Below, one piece after another: positions 26,198 through 36,090 of a stretch of 64,000 nucleotides of DNA. The DNA is from TMED27 sp964350435 (GTDB lineage Bacteria > Pseudomonadota > Alphaproteobacteria > Micavibrionales > Micavibrionaceae), in contig CAYGJS010000003.1 of the NCBI GenBank assembly GCA_964350435.1, positions 1 through 64,000 of the forward strand, read 5' to 3'. The position numbers and the translations under genes were made by a program. The notes beneath the pieces were generated by a model. It did no database searches. It was not told the origin of the DNA and saw nothing but the letters and a program-made list of their open reading frames with translations. Position 1 is the stretch's first letter. Each line of letters starts with the position of its first letter.

Positions 26198-26953
26198 ATG
26201 AGTGCAAATGCCGATCCATCCAATGTAGTACAAGCCAAGGCATACAAACGTGTGATGCTTAAAATGTCGGGCGAGGTGTTGATGGGTGAGCGCGAGTATG
26301 GGCTTGATCCGGCGACAGTGGGGCGGGTGGCGCAGGACATCAAGGATGTGGTTGATAGCGGCGTTGAAGTTTGTGTGGTTGTTGGGGCGGGGAATATTTT
26401 TCGCGGTGTTTCGGGGGCGGCAGCAGGGATGGACCGGACGACGGCGGATTATATGGGCATGCTGGGGATTGTGATTAATGCGCTGGCTTTGCAAAATGCG
26501 CTTGAAAATATCGATGTACAGACGCGGGTTCAGTCGGCTATTCGTATGGATTCTATCTGTGAGCCCTATATTCGCAGGCGTGCGATGCGCCATATGGAAA
26601 AGGGGCGCGTTGTGATTTTTGCGGCGGGCACCGGTAATCCCTATTTCACTACAGACACAGCCGGGGCTTTGCGGGCGACGGAGATGGATTGTGATGCGAT
26701 CTTTAAGGGTACGAAAGTTGATGGGGTTTATACCGCCGATCCGCATAAGGACAAGACCGCGACCAGATATGATAAAATCAGTTATATCGATGTGTTAACC
26801 AAAGATCTTAAAGTGATGGATGCAACGGCGATTTCGCTTGCGCGGGAGAATAATATTCCGATTATTGTTTTCAACGTGCGGGAAAAGGGAAATTTTGCTA
26901 AGGTTGTCGCTTCGCAAGGTGATTTCACCATCGTTTCTCATGAGAAAGAATAA
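26198..26953 (+). CDS. pyrH: Uridylate kinase
   Basis: UMP kinase of the amino-acid-kinase fold, 251 aa. Family segments: KRVMLKMSGEVLMG near residues 13-26, VVGAGNIFRGVSGAAAGMDR near 66-85 and TGNPYFTTDTAGALRA near 148-163. Hexameric, usually activated by GTP. It starts after a terminator and is followed by frr after 15 nt, the normal order. Confidence 0.98.
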   Translation: MSANADPSNVVQAKAYKRVMLKMSGEVLMGEREYGLDPATVGRVAQDIKDVVDSGVEVCVVVGAGNIFRGVSGAAAGMDRTTADYMGMLGIVINALALQNALENIDVQTRVQSAIRMDSICEPYIRRRAMRHMEKGRVVIFAAGTGNPYFTTDTAGALRATEMDCDAIFKGTKVDGVYTADPHKDKTATRYDKISYIDVLTKDLKVMDATAISLARENNIPIIVFNVREKGNFAKVVASQGDFTIVSHEKE

Positions 26954-26968
26954 GAAGGATCCCCAATC

Positions 26969-27511
26969 ATGCCCTATGATAAGAATGATTTGAAACGTCG
27001 TATGGACGGCGCAATCGAGAGTTTCAAAAAAGAGATGAATGGTTTGCGGACTGGGCGGGCATCGGTGAGCTTTCTTGACCCTGTTGTTGTGGAAGTTTAC
27101 GGATCGAAAATGCCGCTTAATCAGCTGGGCACTGTGAACTCGCCAGAGCCGCGGATGTTGTCTGTGCAGGTTTGGGATTCAGGCAATGTGAAGGCGGTTG
27201 AGAAAGCTATTCGTGATTCCGGTTTGGGTTTGAACCCGATGCCGGAGGGGAATAATATCCGCATTCCGCTTCCCGATTTGAACGAGGAACGGCGCGCCGA
27301 ACTTGTGAAAGTGGCGGGAAAATATGCTGAAGCGACCCGGATTGCCATTCGCAATGTTCGCAAAGACGGTATGGATGAGATTAAAAAAGACGGCTTCCCC
27401 GAAGATGAAGATAAACGTCTTCAGGATGAAGTGCAGAAGATGACGGATGAAACGATTAAGGTTGTGGATGCGCTTTTGGCGGATAAAGAAAAAGACATTA
27501 TGACTGTTTAA
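26969..27511 (+). CDS. frr: Ribosome recycling factor
   Basis: Splits post-termination ribosomes together with EF-G. 180 aa; the signature FKKEMNGLRTGRAS at about residues 19-32 and the domain hinge VEVYGSKMPLNQLGTV are present. The C-terminal helix is complete. AAGGA upstream of ATG 26969. uppS starts 1 nt after the stop. Confidence 0.98.
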   Translation: MPYDKNDLKRRMDGAIESFKKEMNGLRTGRASVSFLDPVVVEVYGSKMPLNQLGTVNSPEPRMLSVQVWDSGNVKAVEKAIRDSGLGLNPMPEGNNIRIPLPDLNEERRAELVKVAGKYAEATRIAIRNVRKDGMDEIKKDGFPEDEDKRLQDEVQKMTDETIKVVDALLADKEKDIMTV

Positions 27512-27512
27512 T

Positions 27513-28250
27513 ATGGCGCGTAGAACGAATCCCTCAAACATAAAGATTCCTGAGCATGTTGCCATTATTATGGATGGGAACGGGCGTTGGGCGAAATCTC
27601 GCGGGCTGCCGCGCACGGCAGGGCATAAGCAGGGGGCGGAGGCGGCGCGGCGCGTGGTTAAGGATGCGGCGGAGTTGGGCGTAAAATATATAACATTGTT
27701 CGGCTTTTCATCAGAGAACTGGAACCGTCCCGAGAGCGAGATCAGAGATTTGATGAATCTGTTGCGGTATTATTTGCGCAGTGAAACGGCGGAACTGCAT
27801 AAGAATAATGCACGGCTTCGCGTGATTGGTGATCGCAGTGCGTTTGATGACGATATCGTGCAGTTGATAGAGAACGCGGAAAAGCTGACGGCGGATAATG
27901 GCGATATCTATGTTTTGATTGCCCTGAATTATGGCGGGCGGAATGATATTCTTCAGGCGGTGCAGCGACTTCATAATGCCCATTTGGGCGAGAAGCTGGC
28001 GATTGAAACGATTGAGGCGCAGCTTCCGGGGTTTTTGATGACGCAAGGCGTGCCTGATCCTGATTTGCTTATTCGCACCAGCGGCGAAATGCGGATCAGT
28101 AATTTCCTGCTTTGGCAGTGTGCCTATACGGAGTTTGTGTTTACCGAAACGCTATGGCCTGATTTTTCTATGGCTGATCTGCGTGATGCGCTTGATGTCT
28201 TTGTGAAACGCGAGCGCCGTTATGGCGCTATTCAAGAAGCTAAAGGATAG
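27513..28250 (+). CDS. uppS: Isoprenyl transferase (undecaprenyl diphosphate synthase)
   Basis: Cis-prenyltransferase making undecaprenyl diphosphate, the lipid carrier for peptidoglycan and O-antigen. IIMDGNGRWAKSRGLPRTAG near residues 17-36 holds the catalytic Asp and diphosphate-binding Arg/Asn. The C-terminal DLLIRTSGEMRISNFLLWQ segment (about 186-204) is also conserved. 245 aa is normal. It is 1 nt after frr and 5 nt before cdsA. Confidence 0.97.
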   Translation: MARRTNPSNIKIPEHVAIIMDGNGRWAKSRGLPRTAGHKQGAEAARRVVKDAAELGVKYITLFGFSSENWNRPESEIRDLMNLLRYYLRSETAELHKNNARLRVIGDRSAFDDDIVQLIENAEKLTADNGDIYVLIALNYGGRNDILQAVQRLHNAHLGEKLAIETIEAQLPGFLMTQGVPDPDLLIRTSGEMRISNFLLWQCAYTEFVFTETLWPDFSMADLRDALDVFVKRERRYGAIQEAKG

Positions 28251-28255
28251 TTCCC

Positions 28256-28942
28256 GTGCCGAAGATTGATATGGGCAAATTGCGGGAGCGACTGATATCA
28301 GCGGCTCTGTTGGCTCCAGTTACTTTATTCCTGATTTGGTATGGCAGTTGGCCCTTTGCCCTTATGGTGATGGCGGCTATTATCATCACATTTTTCGAGT
28401 GGCATAATATGGCGAAGAAGCTTACCGAACCTCATTTCATGAGTATTATTGGTGCCGCCTATATTCTGATTTCTTGCGGGTCGTTTTATTTTTTGCGCAG
28501 CGAGTTTTCTTTTGCGATTTGTATCTATTTCATTGTGCTGATCTGGTCGAGTGATACGGGCGCGTATTTTGCAGGGAAAATGATTGGAGGTCCTAAAATG
28601 GCACCGAGCATTAGCCCCAATAAGACCTGGGCGGGGTTTGGCGGCGCGGTTTTAACGCCCGGGCTTTTGGCGGTGATCGGGGTTTTGTTTTTTGATCTGC
28701 ATGACCGGATGCCATTGCCGAATGATTTTGTTCTTTTCTGTGCGCTGTGTGTTGGCGCATTGATTGGTGTGATCGGGCAGGGCGGGGATTTGCTGATTTC
28801 GATGCTTAAGCGCAAGTCGGGTTTGAAGGATACTGGGGCGCTTATTCCCGGGCATGGCGGGTTGCTGGATCGGATTGATTCCTTGCTTCCGAATGCACCG
28901 TTCTTTTTGCTGGTGGCTTATACGGTGAAATATGGGCTGTAA
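28256..28942 (+). CDS. cdsA: Phosphatidate cytidylyltransferase
   Basis: Makes CDP-diacylglycerol in the inner membrane. GTG start with AAAGGA 10 nt upstream; an in-frame ATG five codons on is the alternative. About six membrane helices. The family signature lies at about residues 180-205: MLKRKSGLKD followed by IPGHGGLLDR. At 228 aa it is shorter than the 270-285 aa of many homologues, with fewer N-terminal helices. It overlaps dxr by 11 nt. Confidence 0.94.
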   Translation: MPKIDMGKLRERLISAALLAPVTLFLIWYGSWPFALMVMAAIIITFFEWHNMAKKLTEPHFMSIIGAAYILISCGSFYFLRSEFSFAICIYFIVLIWSSDTGAYFAGKMIGGPKMAPSISPNKTWAGFGGAVLTPGLLAVIGVLFFDLHDRMPLPNDFVLFCALCVGALIGVIGQGGDLLISMLKRKSGLKDTGALIPGHGGLLDRIDSLLPNAPFFLLVAYTVKYGL

Positions 28943-30071
28943 ACGGGTTTCGATATTGGGCGTGACGGGATCTGTGGGGCAGAGCGCGGCGGATATTATT
29001 TTATCTGCGCCGGATCGTTATGATGTGGATGTGGTCACGGCGCATCGTGATGTAAAAGGTCTTGCGGCTTCCGCCGTAAGGCTGCGGGCTAAGAGGGCTG
29101 TGATAGCGGATGAGAATGCCCTTTCGGATTTGCGGGTTGAGCTTTCAGGCAGCGGGATTGAGGTTTCTTCCGATATTGAAAATGCGGTTTGTCCTGATAC
29201 AGATTTAACGATCGCGGCGATTTTGGGTGTGGCGGGTCTGCGCCCTTTGATGCATGCGATTGAGCATAGCGCAGCAGTGGCGATTGCCAATAAAGAGCCT
29301 TTGGTTGCGGCGGGCGCTATAGTGATGGCGCATGCGAAAGCGCAAGGATGCCAGATTCTGCCGATTGATAGCGAGCATAACGCGGTGTTTCAGGTGTTCG
29401 ATGCTTCGCAGCGCGCAGGGATTGAGCGGATTATTTTGACGGCTTCGGGCGGGCCGTTTCGGGCGTGGAGTAAAGAGCAAATGGCGTCTGCGACACTCGA
29501 ACAGGCTTTGAAGCATCCGAATTGGGATATGGGGCAGAAGATTACTATCGACAGCGCGACGATGATGAATAAAGGGCTGGAGGTCATAGAGGCGCATCAC
29601 CTGTTTGATATGTCAGCCGATAAGATTGATGTAATTATTCACCCGCAATCCACTGTGCATTCCATGGTTGAATATGTAGATGGCTCCGTGCTTGCGCAAA
29701 TGGGGGCAAGTGATATGCGAACCCCTATTGCGTATGCGCTTGGGTGGCCGGAGCGGATCGCGACGCCGGGTGCGCGTCTTGATTTAAAAGCCCTCAGCCG
29801 CCTTGATTTTGAGGCGCCGGATACTGATCGTTTTCCTGCTTTGTCGCTTGCTTATGATGCTTTGCGCTCCGGCCCTTGCGCTTGCATTGCGCTTAATGCC
29901 GCGAATGAGGTTGCTGTGGAAGCTTTTTTAAAGCGCGCTATTTCCTTTCCTGATATAGTGGTCATAGTTCAACGGGTTTTGGACGGGGTTGAAGAAAAGC
30001 GCGTCAGCGGGCTTGAAGAGGTTCTTGAATTCGATCATATATATAAAGCCCAAGCGCAGAGACTGATTTAG
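28932..30071 (+). CDS. dxr: 1-deoxy-D-xylulose 5-phosphate reductoisomerase
   Basis: Second enzyme of the MEP isoprenoid pathway. N-terminal NADPH loop GVTGSVGQSAADII near residues 10-23, metal/substrate site IDSEHNAVFQ near 144-153, ASGGPFRAW flexible loop region and MMNKGLEVIEAH near 210-221. 379 aa is slightly short of the usual 385-400. It overlaps cdsA by 11 nt and is followed by rseP after 38 nt. Confidence 0.97.
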   Translation: MGCKRVSILGVTGSVGQSAADIILSAPDRYDVDVVTAHRDVKGLAASAVRLRAKRAVIADENALSDLRVELSGSGIEVSSDIENAVCPDTDLTIAAILGVAGLRPLMHAIEHSAAVAIANKEPLVAAGAIVMAHAKAQGCQILPIDSEHNAVFQVFDASQRAGIERIILTASGGPFRAWSKEQMASATLEQALKHPNWDMGQKITIDSATMMNKGLEVIEAHHLFDMSADKIDVIIHPQSTVHSMVEYVDGSVLAQMGASDMRTPIAYALGWPERIATPGARLDLKALSRLDFEAPDTDRFPALSLAYDALRSGPCACIALNAANEVAVEAFLKRAISFPDIVVIVQRVLDGVEEKRVSGLEEVLEFDHIYKAQAQRLI

Positions 30072-30109
30072 AGGCTTTAAGAACAACAAGGTAGAAAGTA
30101 ATAATTCTT

Positions 30110-31492
30110 ATGAATTTCATTGAAACATTTCAGATGCTTGGCGGGAATGCCTGGCTGTATGTCGGTACGTTTGTTCTGGTTTTGAGCATTCTGGTGTTTG
30201 TGCATGAGTGGGGGCATTACATTATTGCGCGGATTTGCGGTGTGCGGGTTGAGAGTTTTTCTATTGGTTTTGGTAAGGAATTATTCGGGCGCACGGATAA
30301 AAACGGTACGCGGTGGAAATTCGCACTGATCCCGCTTGGCGGATATGTGAAGCTTTATGGGGATACTGATCCTGCGAGTGCGGGACATTCGGATGAAGTG
30401 CAAGAGGCTGAGGCACCGCCGCGCCCGATGAGTGATGATGAACGCAAGCAGGCGTTTTTTGCCAAACCGGTATGGCAGCGCGCGGCGATTGTTTTTGCAG
30501 GGCCGGCGATTAATTATATTTTTGCGCTTATTTTGATGACGGGGCTTTTTACCTTTAACGGGCAGCCTGTGACGCCGCCTGTTGCGGCGGCAGTGATTGG
30601 CGGGTCGGCGGCGGAAGTGCATGGCTTTGAGCCGCATGATGTTATCATTTCGATTGATGGGGTAGAGATCAAAAACTTTGATGATATCCGCCGAGAAATG
30701 ATGGTCGCGCTTGATACGAAGAAGCATTTTGTGGTAGAGCGAGACGGCAAGATTATTGATGTTTATGCGGCGCCAGAAAAGGTGACGAAAGAAGATCATT
30801 TCGGATTTAAGCATAGCCGCGGGGTCTTGGGTCTTATCAGTCCGCGCCATGCCGTGAAAATTGATACGATTAGAGCGATTGACGGGCGGACTTATGATGA
30901 TGTTGAGGCGGTGCGCGCGGCTTTGGGTCAACGCATGGGCAAGAATTTTAGAATAGAAATTCAGCGCGGGGAGGAAAATGAGTCTCTGGTGGTTGAGCCC
31001 TATAAAGAGTTTAACCCGAATTTTGATAATTCCGAGAGTGACGAATACGGCATTCTTATGATTTCGAATTCTGCGGCGAATGTGTTTGTGAAGCGCAGTG
31101 CGCCTGAGGCTTTTGTTCGGGCGATTCAAGAAACGTGGAATGTCACCCGCGGCACGGTTGAGGCTTTGGGGCAGATGATTACGGGGACGCGCAGCGCGTC
31201 AGAGCTTGGCGGGATTATCCGTATTGGCGCACTTGCCGGAGATATGGCGCAGCAGGGTTTGGTCGCTCTTATTATGTTTACGGCCTTGCTGTCGATCAAT
31301 CTGGGGTTGATTAATTTATTTCCTATTCCGATGCTTGATGGTGGGCATCTGGTGTTTTATTTCTTCGAAGCGATTATGCGCCGCCCCGTGCCGGAATATA
31401 TTCAGGAATATGCCTTCCGCGCCGGTCTTGCGTTTTTGGTCGGGATTATGGTTTTTGCCAATTTGAACGATATTGTGCAGTTGCTGCTTTAA
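30110..31492 (+). CDS. rseP: Site-2 protease RseP (sigma-E pathway)
   Basis: Intramembrane zinc metalloprotease that cuts membrane-bound anti-sigma factors and remnant signal peptides. H32, E33 and H36 in VHEWGHYIIAR form the active site. The second zinc-site motif is PMLDGGHLVFYF near residues 408-419. PDZ-like regions lie between (about 130-330). 460 aa fits tandem-PDZ homologues. It stands just upstream of bamA, as in most Gram-negatives. Confidence 0.96.
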   Translation: MNFIETFQMLGGNAWLYVGTFVLVLSILVFVHEWGHYIIARICGVRVESFSIGFGKELFGRTDKNGTRWKFALIPLGGYVKLYGDTDPASAGHSDEVQEAEAPPRPMSDDERKQAFFAKPVWQRAAIVFAGPAINYIFALILMTGLFTFNGQPVTPPVAAAVIGGSAAEVHGFEPHDVIISIDGVEIKNFDDIRREMMVALDTKKHFVVERDGKIIDVYAAPEKVTKEDHFGFKHSRGVLGLISPRHAVKIDTIRAIDGRTYDDVEAVRAALGQRMGKNFRIEIQRGEENESLVVEPYKEFNPNFDNSESDEYGILMISNSAANVFVKRSAPEAFVRAIQETWNVTRGTVEALGQMITGTRSASELGGIIRIGALAGDMAQQGLVALIMFTALLSINLGLINLFPIPMLDGGHLVFYFFEAIMRRPVPEYIQEYAFRAGLAFLVGIMVFANLNDIVQLLL

Positions 31493-31584
31493 AAAGCTTT
31501 TTATCATAAAGACTCTGGATTTTATCTGTTTTAACACGTAAAAATAAAGCATGGCTTCTCTTTTGAGTGCTGTTCTTTTATGTC

Positions 31585-31613
31585 TTGCCAATGTTCTCAG
31601 GCTTTCGTATTCA
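31585..31613 (+). promoter_or_regulatory. Candidate bamA promoter overlapping a hairpin
   Basis: TTGCCA (31585-31590), 17-nt spacer, TATTCA (31608-31613). The -10 falls in a near-perfect inverted repeat (31601-31623, GCTTTCGTAT-TCAT-ATACGAAGC) that could act as an operator. It lies in the 151-bp gap between rseP and bamA. Confidence 0.35.
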
Positions 31614-31643
31614 TATACGAAGCATCATCAAGGGATTAAATCT

Positions 31644-33917
31644 ATGGAATATCGCGGTTTTCTCAAAAGCATTCTTCTTGTTTTCGCTGTTTGTGTGATT
31701 TTTCTGCCGAGCGTTGCCGGTGCGCAAATCATGATCCGCGAAATTCGGGTTCAGGGTGCGGAGCGGATTGAGCCGGCGACTGTTGCGTCTTATCTCAACT
31801 TAAATGTCGGCGATGAAATGACGCAGGACAGCCTTGACCGTGCATTGAAGAATTTGTTTGCGACCGGGTTGTTTGCCGATGTGACCTTGCGTCAGGATGG
31901 CAATGCTTTGGTGGTTGAGGTTTTAGAAAATCCTATTATCAACCGCATTGCTTTTGAAGGGAATGACAGGGTTAAGGATGAGGAACTTCTGGCCGAGATC
32001 CAGCTTCGTCCGCGTCAGGTTTTTACGCGGACCCGCGTTCAAAGCGATGTGATGCGATTGTATCAGGTTTATCGCCGGAATGGTCGCTTTTCGGTTAATG
32101 TTGAACCGAAGGTTATCAAGCTGGATCAGAACCGCGTTGATCTTGTGTTCGAGGTGCAGGAAGGCGACGTGACCAAGGTTGAGGCGATTCGCTTTATCGG
32201 GAATAAAGCCTATGATGATGATAAGCTGCGCAGTGAAATCAGTACCAAGGAAAGTATCTGGTACCGCTTTTTGACGGGCGGGGATACGTATGACCAAGAC
32301 CGTTTGTCCTATGATCAGGAGCTTTTACGCCGGTTCTATCTTTCTCAAGGGTATGCGGATTTCAATATTCAGTCTGCGGTGGCGGAACTTTCTGATGAGC
32401 GTGATCGTTTCTTTATTACTTTTACGATTAATGAGGGTGAGCGTTATAAAGTCGGGGCGGTTAACGTAGATTCACGGATTCGTAACTTTGATGCGACGCC
32501 CTTGAACGCGGATGTGAAGCTGGAAAGCAAAGAGTGGTACAATGCTGATTTGGTGCGTGAGAGTGTTGACAGCCTGACGGATGCGCTTGGCGATCGTCAA
32601 TATGCATTCGTGGATGTTCGTCCTGATGTGAAGACGAATAAAGAGTCCAGACTTGTTGATGTGACGTTTGTGATTGACGAAACACCGCGCGTGTTTGTGG
32701 AGCGGATTAATGTGAACGGCAATTTGCGAACGCTGGATAAAGTGGTGCGCCGGGAAATTGGTTTGGTTGAAGGCGACCCGTTCAATAAATCGAAGCTGAG
32801 CCGTTCGGAACAAGCGATCCGCGATCTGGATTTCTTTGAGACTGTAGAGGTTACGACGTCTCCGGGGTCTGCGCCTGATAAGGTGAATATCGATGTTGAC
32901 GTCTCCGAGAAATCGACGGGTGAGATTTCTTTGGGGGCCGGGTTCTCGACCAGTGACGGGCCTTTGGCGGATTTCAGTATTCGCGAGCGGAACTTGCTCG
33001 GTAAAGGGCAGGATCTCTTGCTCTCAACCTCTATAGGGAATACTACGCGCTTTAATGCCTCATTCACAGAGCCGCATTTTCAGGGGCGTGACTTTGCTGT
33101 GGGGGCGGATGCTTTCCATTTTGATGTGAGTGCAAGGGATAGCCGGAATTATGATCAGACCCGGACAGGTGGGGCACTCCGCGTGGGGTATCCGCTTTCC
33201 CAGCGTTGGAGCCAGTCTTTGAAATATACATATTTCCAGAACGATATTTCGAATTTGGAAGATAATGCGAATTTCCTGCTGCGAGCGCAGGAGGGTGAAT
33301 ATGACACCTCGAAGGTTTCTACCAGTATCAATTATAACTCACTGGACAGTAATATTACGCCGACCAATGGGACAAGTTTTTGGTTCCAGCCCGGCGTGTC
33401 AGGGTTGGGCGGTGATTCAAAGCATATGTCATTGGTGTCTGGGGTTTCGCAATATTTTCCGATTGCCGATGGCTGGGTGTTTAATACGCAGGCTGAGGGC
33501 GGGATTATTGAGGGGTATAATGATACCGAGACGCGTGTGAATGAGCGCTATGACCTTGGTGAGCGTGAAGTCCGTGGTTTCCAAAATGCCGGTATTACGC
33601 CGCGTACGATTGAAGGGGATCTGGTGGGTGGTAATAAATTTTATCGTGGTACGGCTGAGCTGACTTTCCCGATTTACGGTCTTTCAGAGGAGCTGGGGAT
33701 CAAGGGGCACACGTTCTCTGATGTTGGCTCGGCTTGGGATGCGGAGGAAACCGGGCCGACGATTAATGATGAAAACAGTCTTCGTGTTGGGGCGGGGGTT
33801 GGGCTATCATGGGCGTCGCCATTCGGCCCAATTCGTGCCGATTTTGCCAAGGCCCTTGTTAAGGAAGACTTTGACGAGACACAGACTTTCCATTTTAACT
33901 TTGGGACACGATTTTAG
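31644..33917 (+). CDS. bamA: Outer membrane protein assembly factor BamA
   Basis: Central Omp85 insertase of the BAM complex. ATG 31644 was chosen because AAGGG precedes it and a clean signal peptide follows (cut after VAGA near residue 28). The protein is 757 aa: five POTRA domains (about 30-350), then the 16-strand barrel with the conserved VRGF of loop 6 and the terminal strand FHFNFGTRF ending in Phe. It is upstream of skp and lpxD, the standard envelope cluster. Confidence 0.97.
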   Translation: MEYRGFLKSILLVFAVCVIFLPSVAGAQIMIREIRVQGAERIEPATVASYLNLNVGDEMTQDSLDRALKNLFATGLFADVTLRQDGNALVVEVLENPIINRIAFEGNDRVKDEELLAEIQLRPRQVFTRTRVQSDVMRLYQVYRRNGRFSVNVEPKVIKLDQNRVDLVFEVQEGDVTKVEAIRFIGNKAYDDDKLRSEISTKESIWYRFLTGGDTYDQDRLSYDQELLRRFYLSQGYADFNIQSAVAELSDERDRFFITFTINEGERYKVGAVNVDSRIRNFDATPLNADVKLESKEWYNADLVRESVDSLTDALGDRQYAFVDVRPDVKTNKESRLVDVTFVIDETPRVFVERINVNGNLRTLDKVVRREIGLVEGDPFNKSKLSRSEQAIRDLDFFETVEVTTSPGSAPDKVNIDVDVSEKSTGEISLGAGFSTSDGPLADFSIRERNLLGKGQDLLLSTSIGNTTRFNASFTEPHFQGRDFAVGADAFHFDVSARDSRNYDQTRTGGALRVGYPLSQRWSQSLKYTYFQNDISNLEDNANFLLRAQEGEYDTSKVSTSINYNSLDSNITPTNGTSFWFQPGVSGLGGDSKHMSLVSGVSQYFPIADGWVFNTQAEGGIIEGYNDTETRVNERYDLGEREVRGFQNAGITPRTIEGDLVGGNKFYRGTAELTFPIYGLSEELGIKGHTFSDVGSAWDAEETGPTINDENSLRVGAGVGLSWASPFGPIRADFAKALVKEDFDETQTFHFNFGTRF

Positions 33918-33931
33918 TATTCACGGACTCT

Positions 33932-34498
33932 ATGGGGCATTTTATGCGAAGAGCCAGATGGTTCATCCTTTTTTGTGGGTTTGCTGTTGTTTTTATGGGG
34001 CACGGCGTTCGTGCCTTGGCGCAGGATAGCATTGCTGTTGTTGATGTTAAACGCGTGATGAGCGTTTCTGAAGCGGCAAAATCTATTGATGTTCAGCGGG
34101 AGCAGTTGAAATCCCAATATTTAAATGAAATTTCTGTGAAGGAGCAGGCTCTTCGCGATATGGAGAAAGCGGCGAGTGCTGGTGGAAAGCCGGGCGGCCT
34201 TGCCGAGGAGCAACAACAGGCGTTGCGTCAGGAATATGAAAAAAACCTGATTGAAGTGCGGCGGTTTACGCAGGATAAAAAACGGGTTTTAGAGGGGGCG
34301 TCGAGTGAGGCTGTCAACAAACTTCGGGATTTACTTTATGTTGTCGTTCAGGAAATTGCCGCAGAAAAGAAATTTGATCTGGTGATTTCAAACCAGAATG
34401 TAATTATGGCGCAGAAGGCTTTGGATATTACGGATGAAACGCTGAGGCGATTAAATGAGCGGCAGTCTCTTATTTCTTTAGAGTTAAAGGAGGAATAA
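33932..34498 (+). CDS. skp: Periplasmic chaperone Skp/OmpH
   Basis: Trimeric chaperone holding unfolded outer-membrane proteins for BamA. Signal peptide ending VRALA|QDS near residue 30, then the family start IAVVDVKRVMSVSEAAKS. The middle (about 55-135) is a charged helical coil forming the tentacles, and DLVISNQNVIMAQKALDITDE closes the core. ATG 33944 (four codons on) is an alternative start and gives an equally good signal peptide. Confidence 0.92.
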   Translation: MGHFMRRARWFILFCGFAVVFMGHGVRALAQDSIAVVDVKRVMSVSEAAKSIDVQREQLKSQYLNEISVKEQALRDMEKAASAGGKPGGLAEEQQQALRQEYEKNLIEVRRFTQDKKRVLEGASSEAVNKLRDLLYVVVQEIAAEKKFDLVISNQNVIMAQKALDITDETLRRLNERQSLISLELKEE

Positions 34499-34501
34499 AC
34501 C

Positions 34502-35524
34502 TTGGCGGATCCACAGTTTTTTGATCGTGCCGGGCCGTTTGGGTTGGCTGAGATTTTGAAAATTTCCGGTGCGGAGGCCGTGGGCGCGGATATGTCTGCT
34601 GTGTTTGACGATGTGGCGGCGCTTGATGTGGCGGGTGCGGGTCAGATTAGCTTTTTGGATAATGCGAAATACAGGGATCAATTCCGGGCGACAAAAGCGG
34701 GGGCGTGTTTTGTCCATGCCGATATGGTCGAGCATGCGCCCGATGGCGTGATCTGTCTTGTCTCGCGGTCTCCGTATAAGGCTTATGCTTTTACGGCGCA
34801 GGCGTTTTATCCTGATCATATCAGCAAAGGCCATATTTCTGAGAAGGCTGTGATAAGCAAAACTGCGAGTGTCGGCGCGGGGTGTGTTATTGAGGCAGGG
34901 GCGGTGCTTATGGACGGGGCGGTGCTTGGGGAGGCGTGTTATATCGAAGTGGGCGCGGTGATTGGGCGGAATGTCAAGATCGGGGATCATGTGCGTATTG
35001 GCGCAAATGCCAATGTCTCGCATGCCCATATTGGTTCTTATACGCGGCTTTATCCGGGCGTGCGCGTCGGGCAGGACGGTTTTGGGTTTGCGATTGATCC
35101 GGGCGGGCATGTAAAAGTGCCGCAGCTAGGGCGGGTGATTATCGGCGAGCATGTTGAGATCGGTGCCAATACCTGTATTGATCGCGGGGCAGGGCCGGAT
35201 ACGGAAATCGGGGATGGCACATGGATCGATAATCTGGTGCAGATTGGCCATAATGTTAAAATTGGCCGCGGCTGCGTTATCGTATCTCAGGTCGGGATAT
35301 CGGGGAGTACGGTGCTAGAGGATTTTGTTGCGCTTGGTGGTCAGGTGGGGGTTGCGGGGCATTTGCGCATTGGTATGGGCGCGCGGATTGCGGCGCAATC
35401 AGGCATTATGAAGAGCGTGCCGGCAGGGCAAGAACAGATGGGGTCTCCCGCGCTTCCGATACGGGATTTTATGAAACAGGTTGCTTTACTGAAGCGATTG
35501 ATTAAAAAAGACAAAGAGACTTAA
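34502..35524 (+). CDS. lpxD: UDP-3-O-acylglucosamine N-acyltransferase
   Basis: Third step of lipid A synthesis, adding the N-linked acyl chain. TTG start supported by AAAGGAGG 8 nt upstream; no nearby ATG. N-terminal uridine-binding domain (about 1-105), then a left-handed beta helix of hexapeptide repeats (about 106-310). The catalytic His is probably in QIGHNVKIGRG. 340 aa is typical. It is 3 nt downstream of skp. Confidence 0.97.
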   Translation: MADPQFFDRAGPFGLAEILKISGAEAVGADMSAVFDDVAALDVAGAGQISFLDNAKYRDQFRATKAGACFVHADMVEHAPDGVICLVSRSPYKAYAFTAQAFYPDHISKGHISEKAVISKTASVGAGCVIEAGAVLMDGAVLGEACYIEVGAVIGRNVKIGDHVRIGANANVSHAHIGSYTRLYPGVRVGQDGFGFAIDPGGHVKVPQLGRVIIGEHVEIGANTCIDRGAGPDTEIGDGTWIDNLVQIGHNVKIGRGCVIVSQVGISGSTVLEDFVALGGQVGVAGHLRIGMGARIAAQSGIMKSVPAGQEQMGSPALPIRDFMKQVALLKRLIKKDKET

Positions 35525-35558
35525 AATCTGAATCTTGTTTAGAAAGTGCAATGGAGAA

Positions 35559-36026
35559 ATGAGCGAAGCCACAACAGGTATCATTTTGAATATTCAGCGG
35601 ATCATGGAAATGATTCCGCATCGTTATCCGATTTTATTGGTGGACCGGGTTGAAAATCTGGTTGCTGGTGAGTCTGCGACCGGTATAAAGAACGTCACTA
35701 TGAACGAGCCGCATTTTATGGGGCATTTTCCCGGTTATCCGGTTATGCCGGGTGTTCTGATTGTTGAAGCGATGGCGCAAACGGCGGCGCTTGTGTGCGT
35801 TGAGAGTTTGGGCAAGGCGGCGGAGGGTAAGGTTGTGTATTTTATGACGATTGATACTGCACGGTTCCGTAAGCCTGTTATTCCTGGAGATGTGCTTCAT
35901 ATTCATGTCGAGAAAATTCGCGCGCGGGCAAATGTGTGGAAATTCAGCGGCGTTGCCAAGGTTGGAAATGATATATGCGCCGAGGCTACGTTCAGCGCGA
36001 TGATCACAGATAAGGCGACGGCATAA
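35559..36026 (+). CDS. fabZ: (3R)-hydroxyacyl-ACP dehydratase FabZ
   Basis: Hot-dog-fold dehydratase of fatty acid elongation. ATG 35559 gives 155 aa, the family length; an upstream TTG would add eight non-conserved residues. The catalytic His is in FMGHFPGYPVMPGVLIVEAMAQ, about residues 56-77, with the catalytic Glu in LIVEAM. It lies between lpxD and lpxA as in most Gram-negatives, balancing fatty acid and lipid A supply. Confidence 0.96.
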   Translation: MSEATTGIILNIQRIMEMIPHRYPILLVDRVENLVAGESATGIKNVTMNEPHFMGHFPGYPVMPGVLIVEAMAQTAALVCVESLGKAAEGKVVYFMTIDTARFRKPVIPGDVLHIHVEKIRARANVWKFSGVAKVGNDICAEATFSAMITDKATA

Positions 36027-36090
36027 TAGTTGTAACGCAGCGCAATAAAGCGTGATTTGTTTTTGTGCGCGTAAGCCTTAAAGTTATTGT

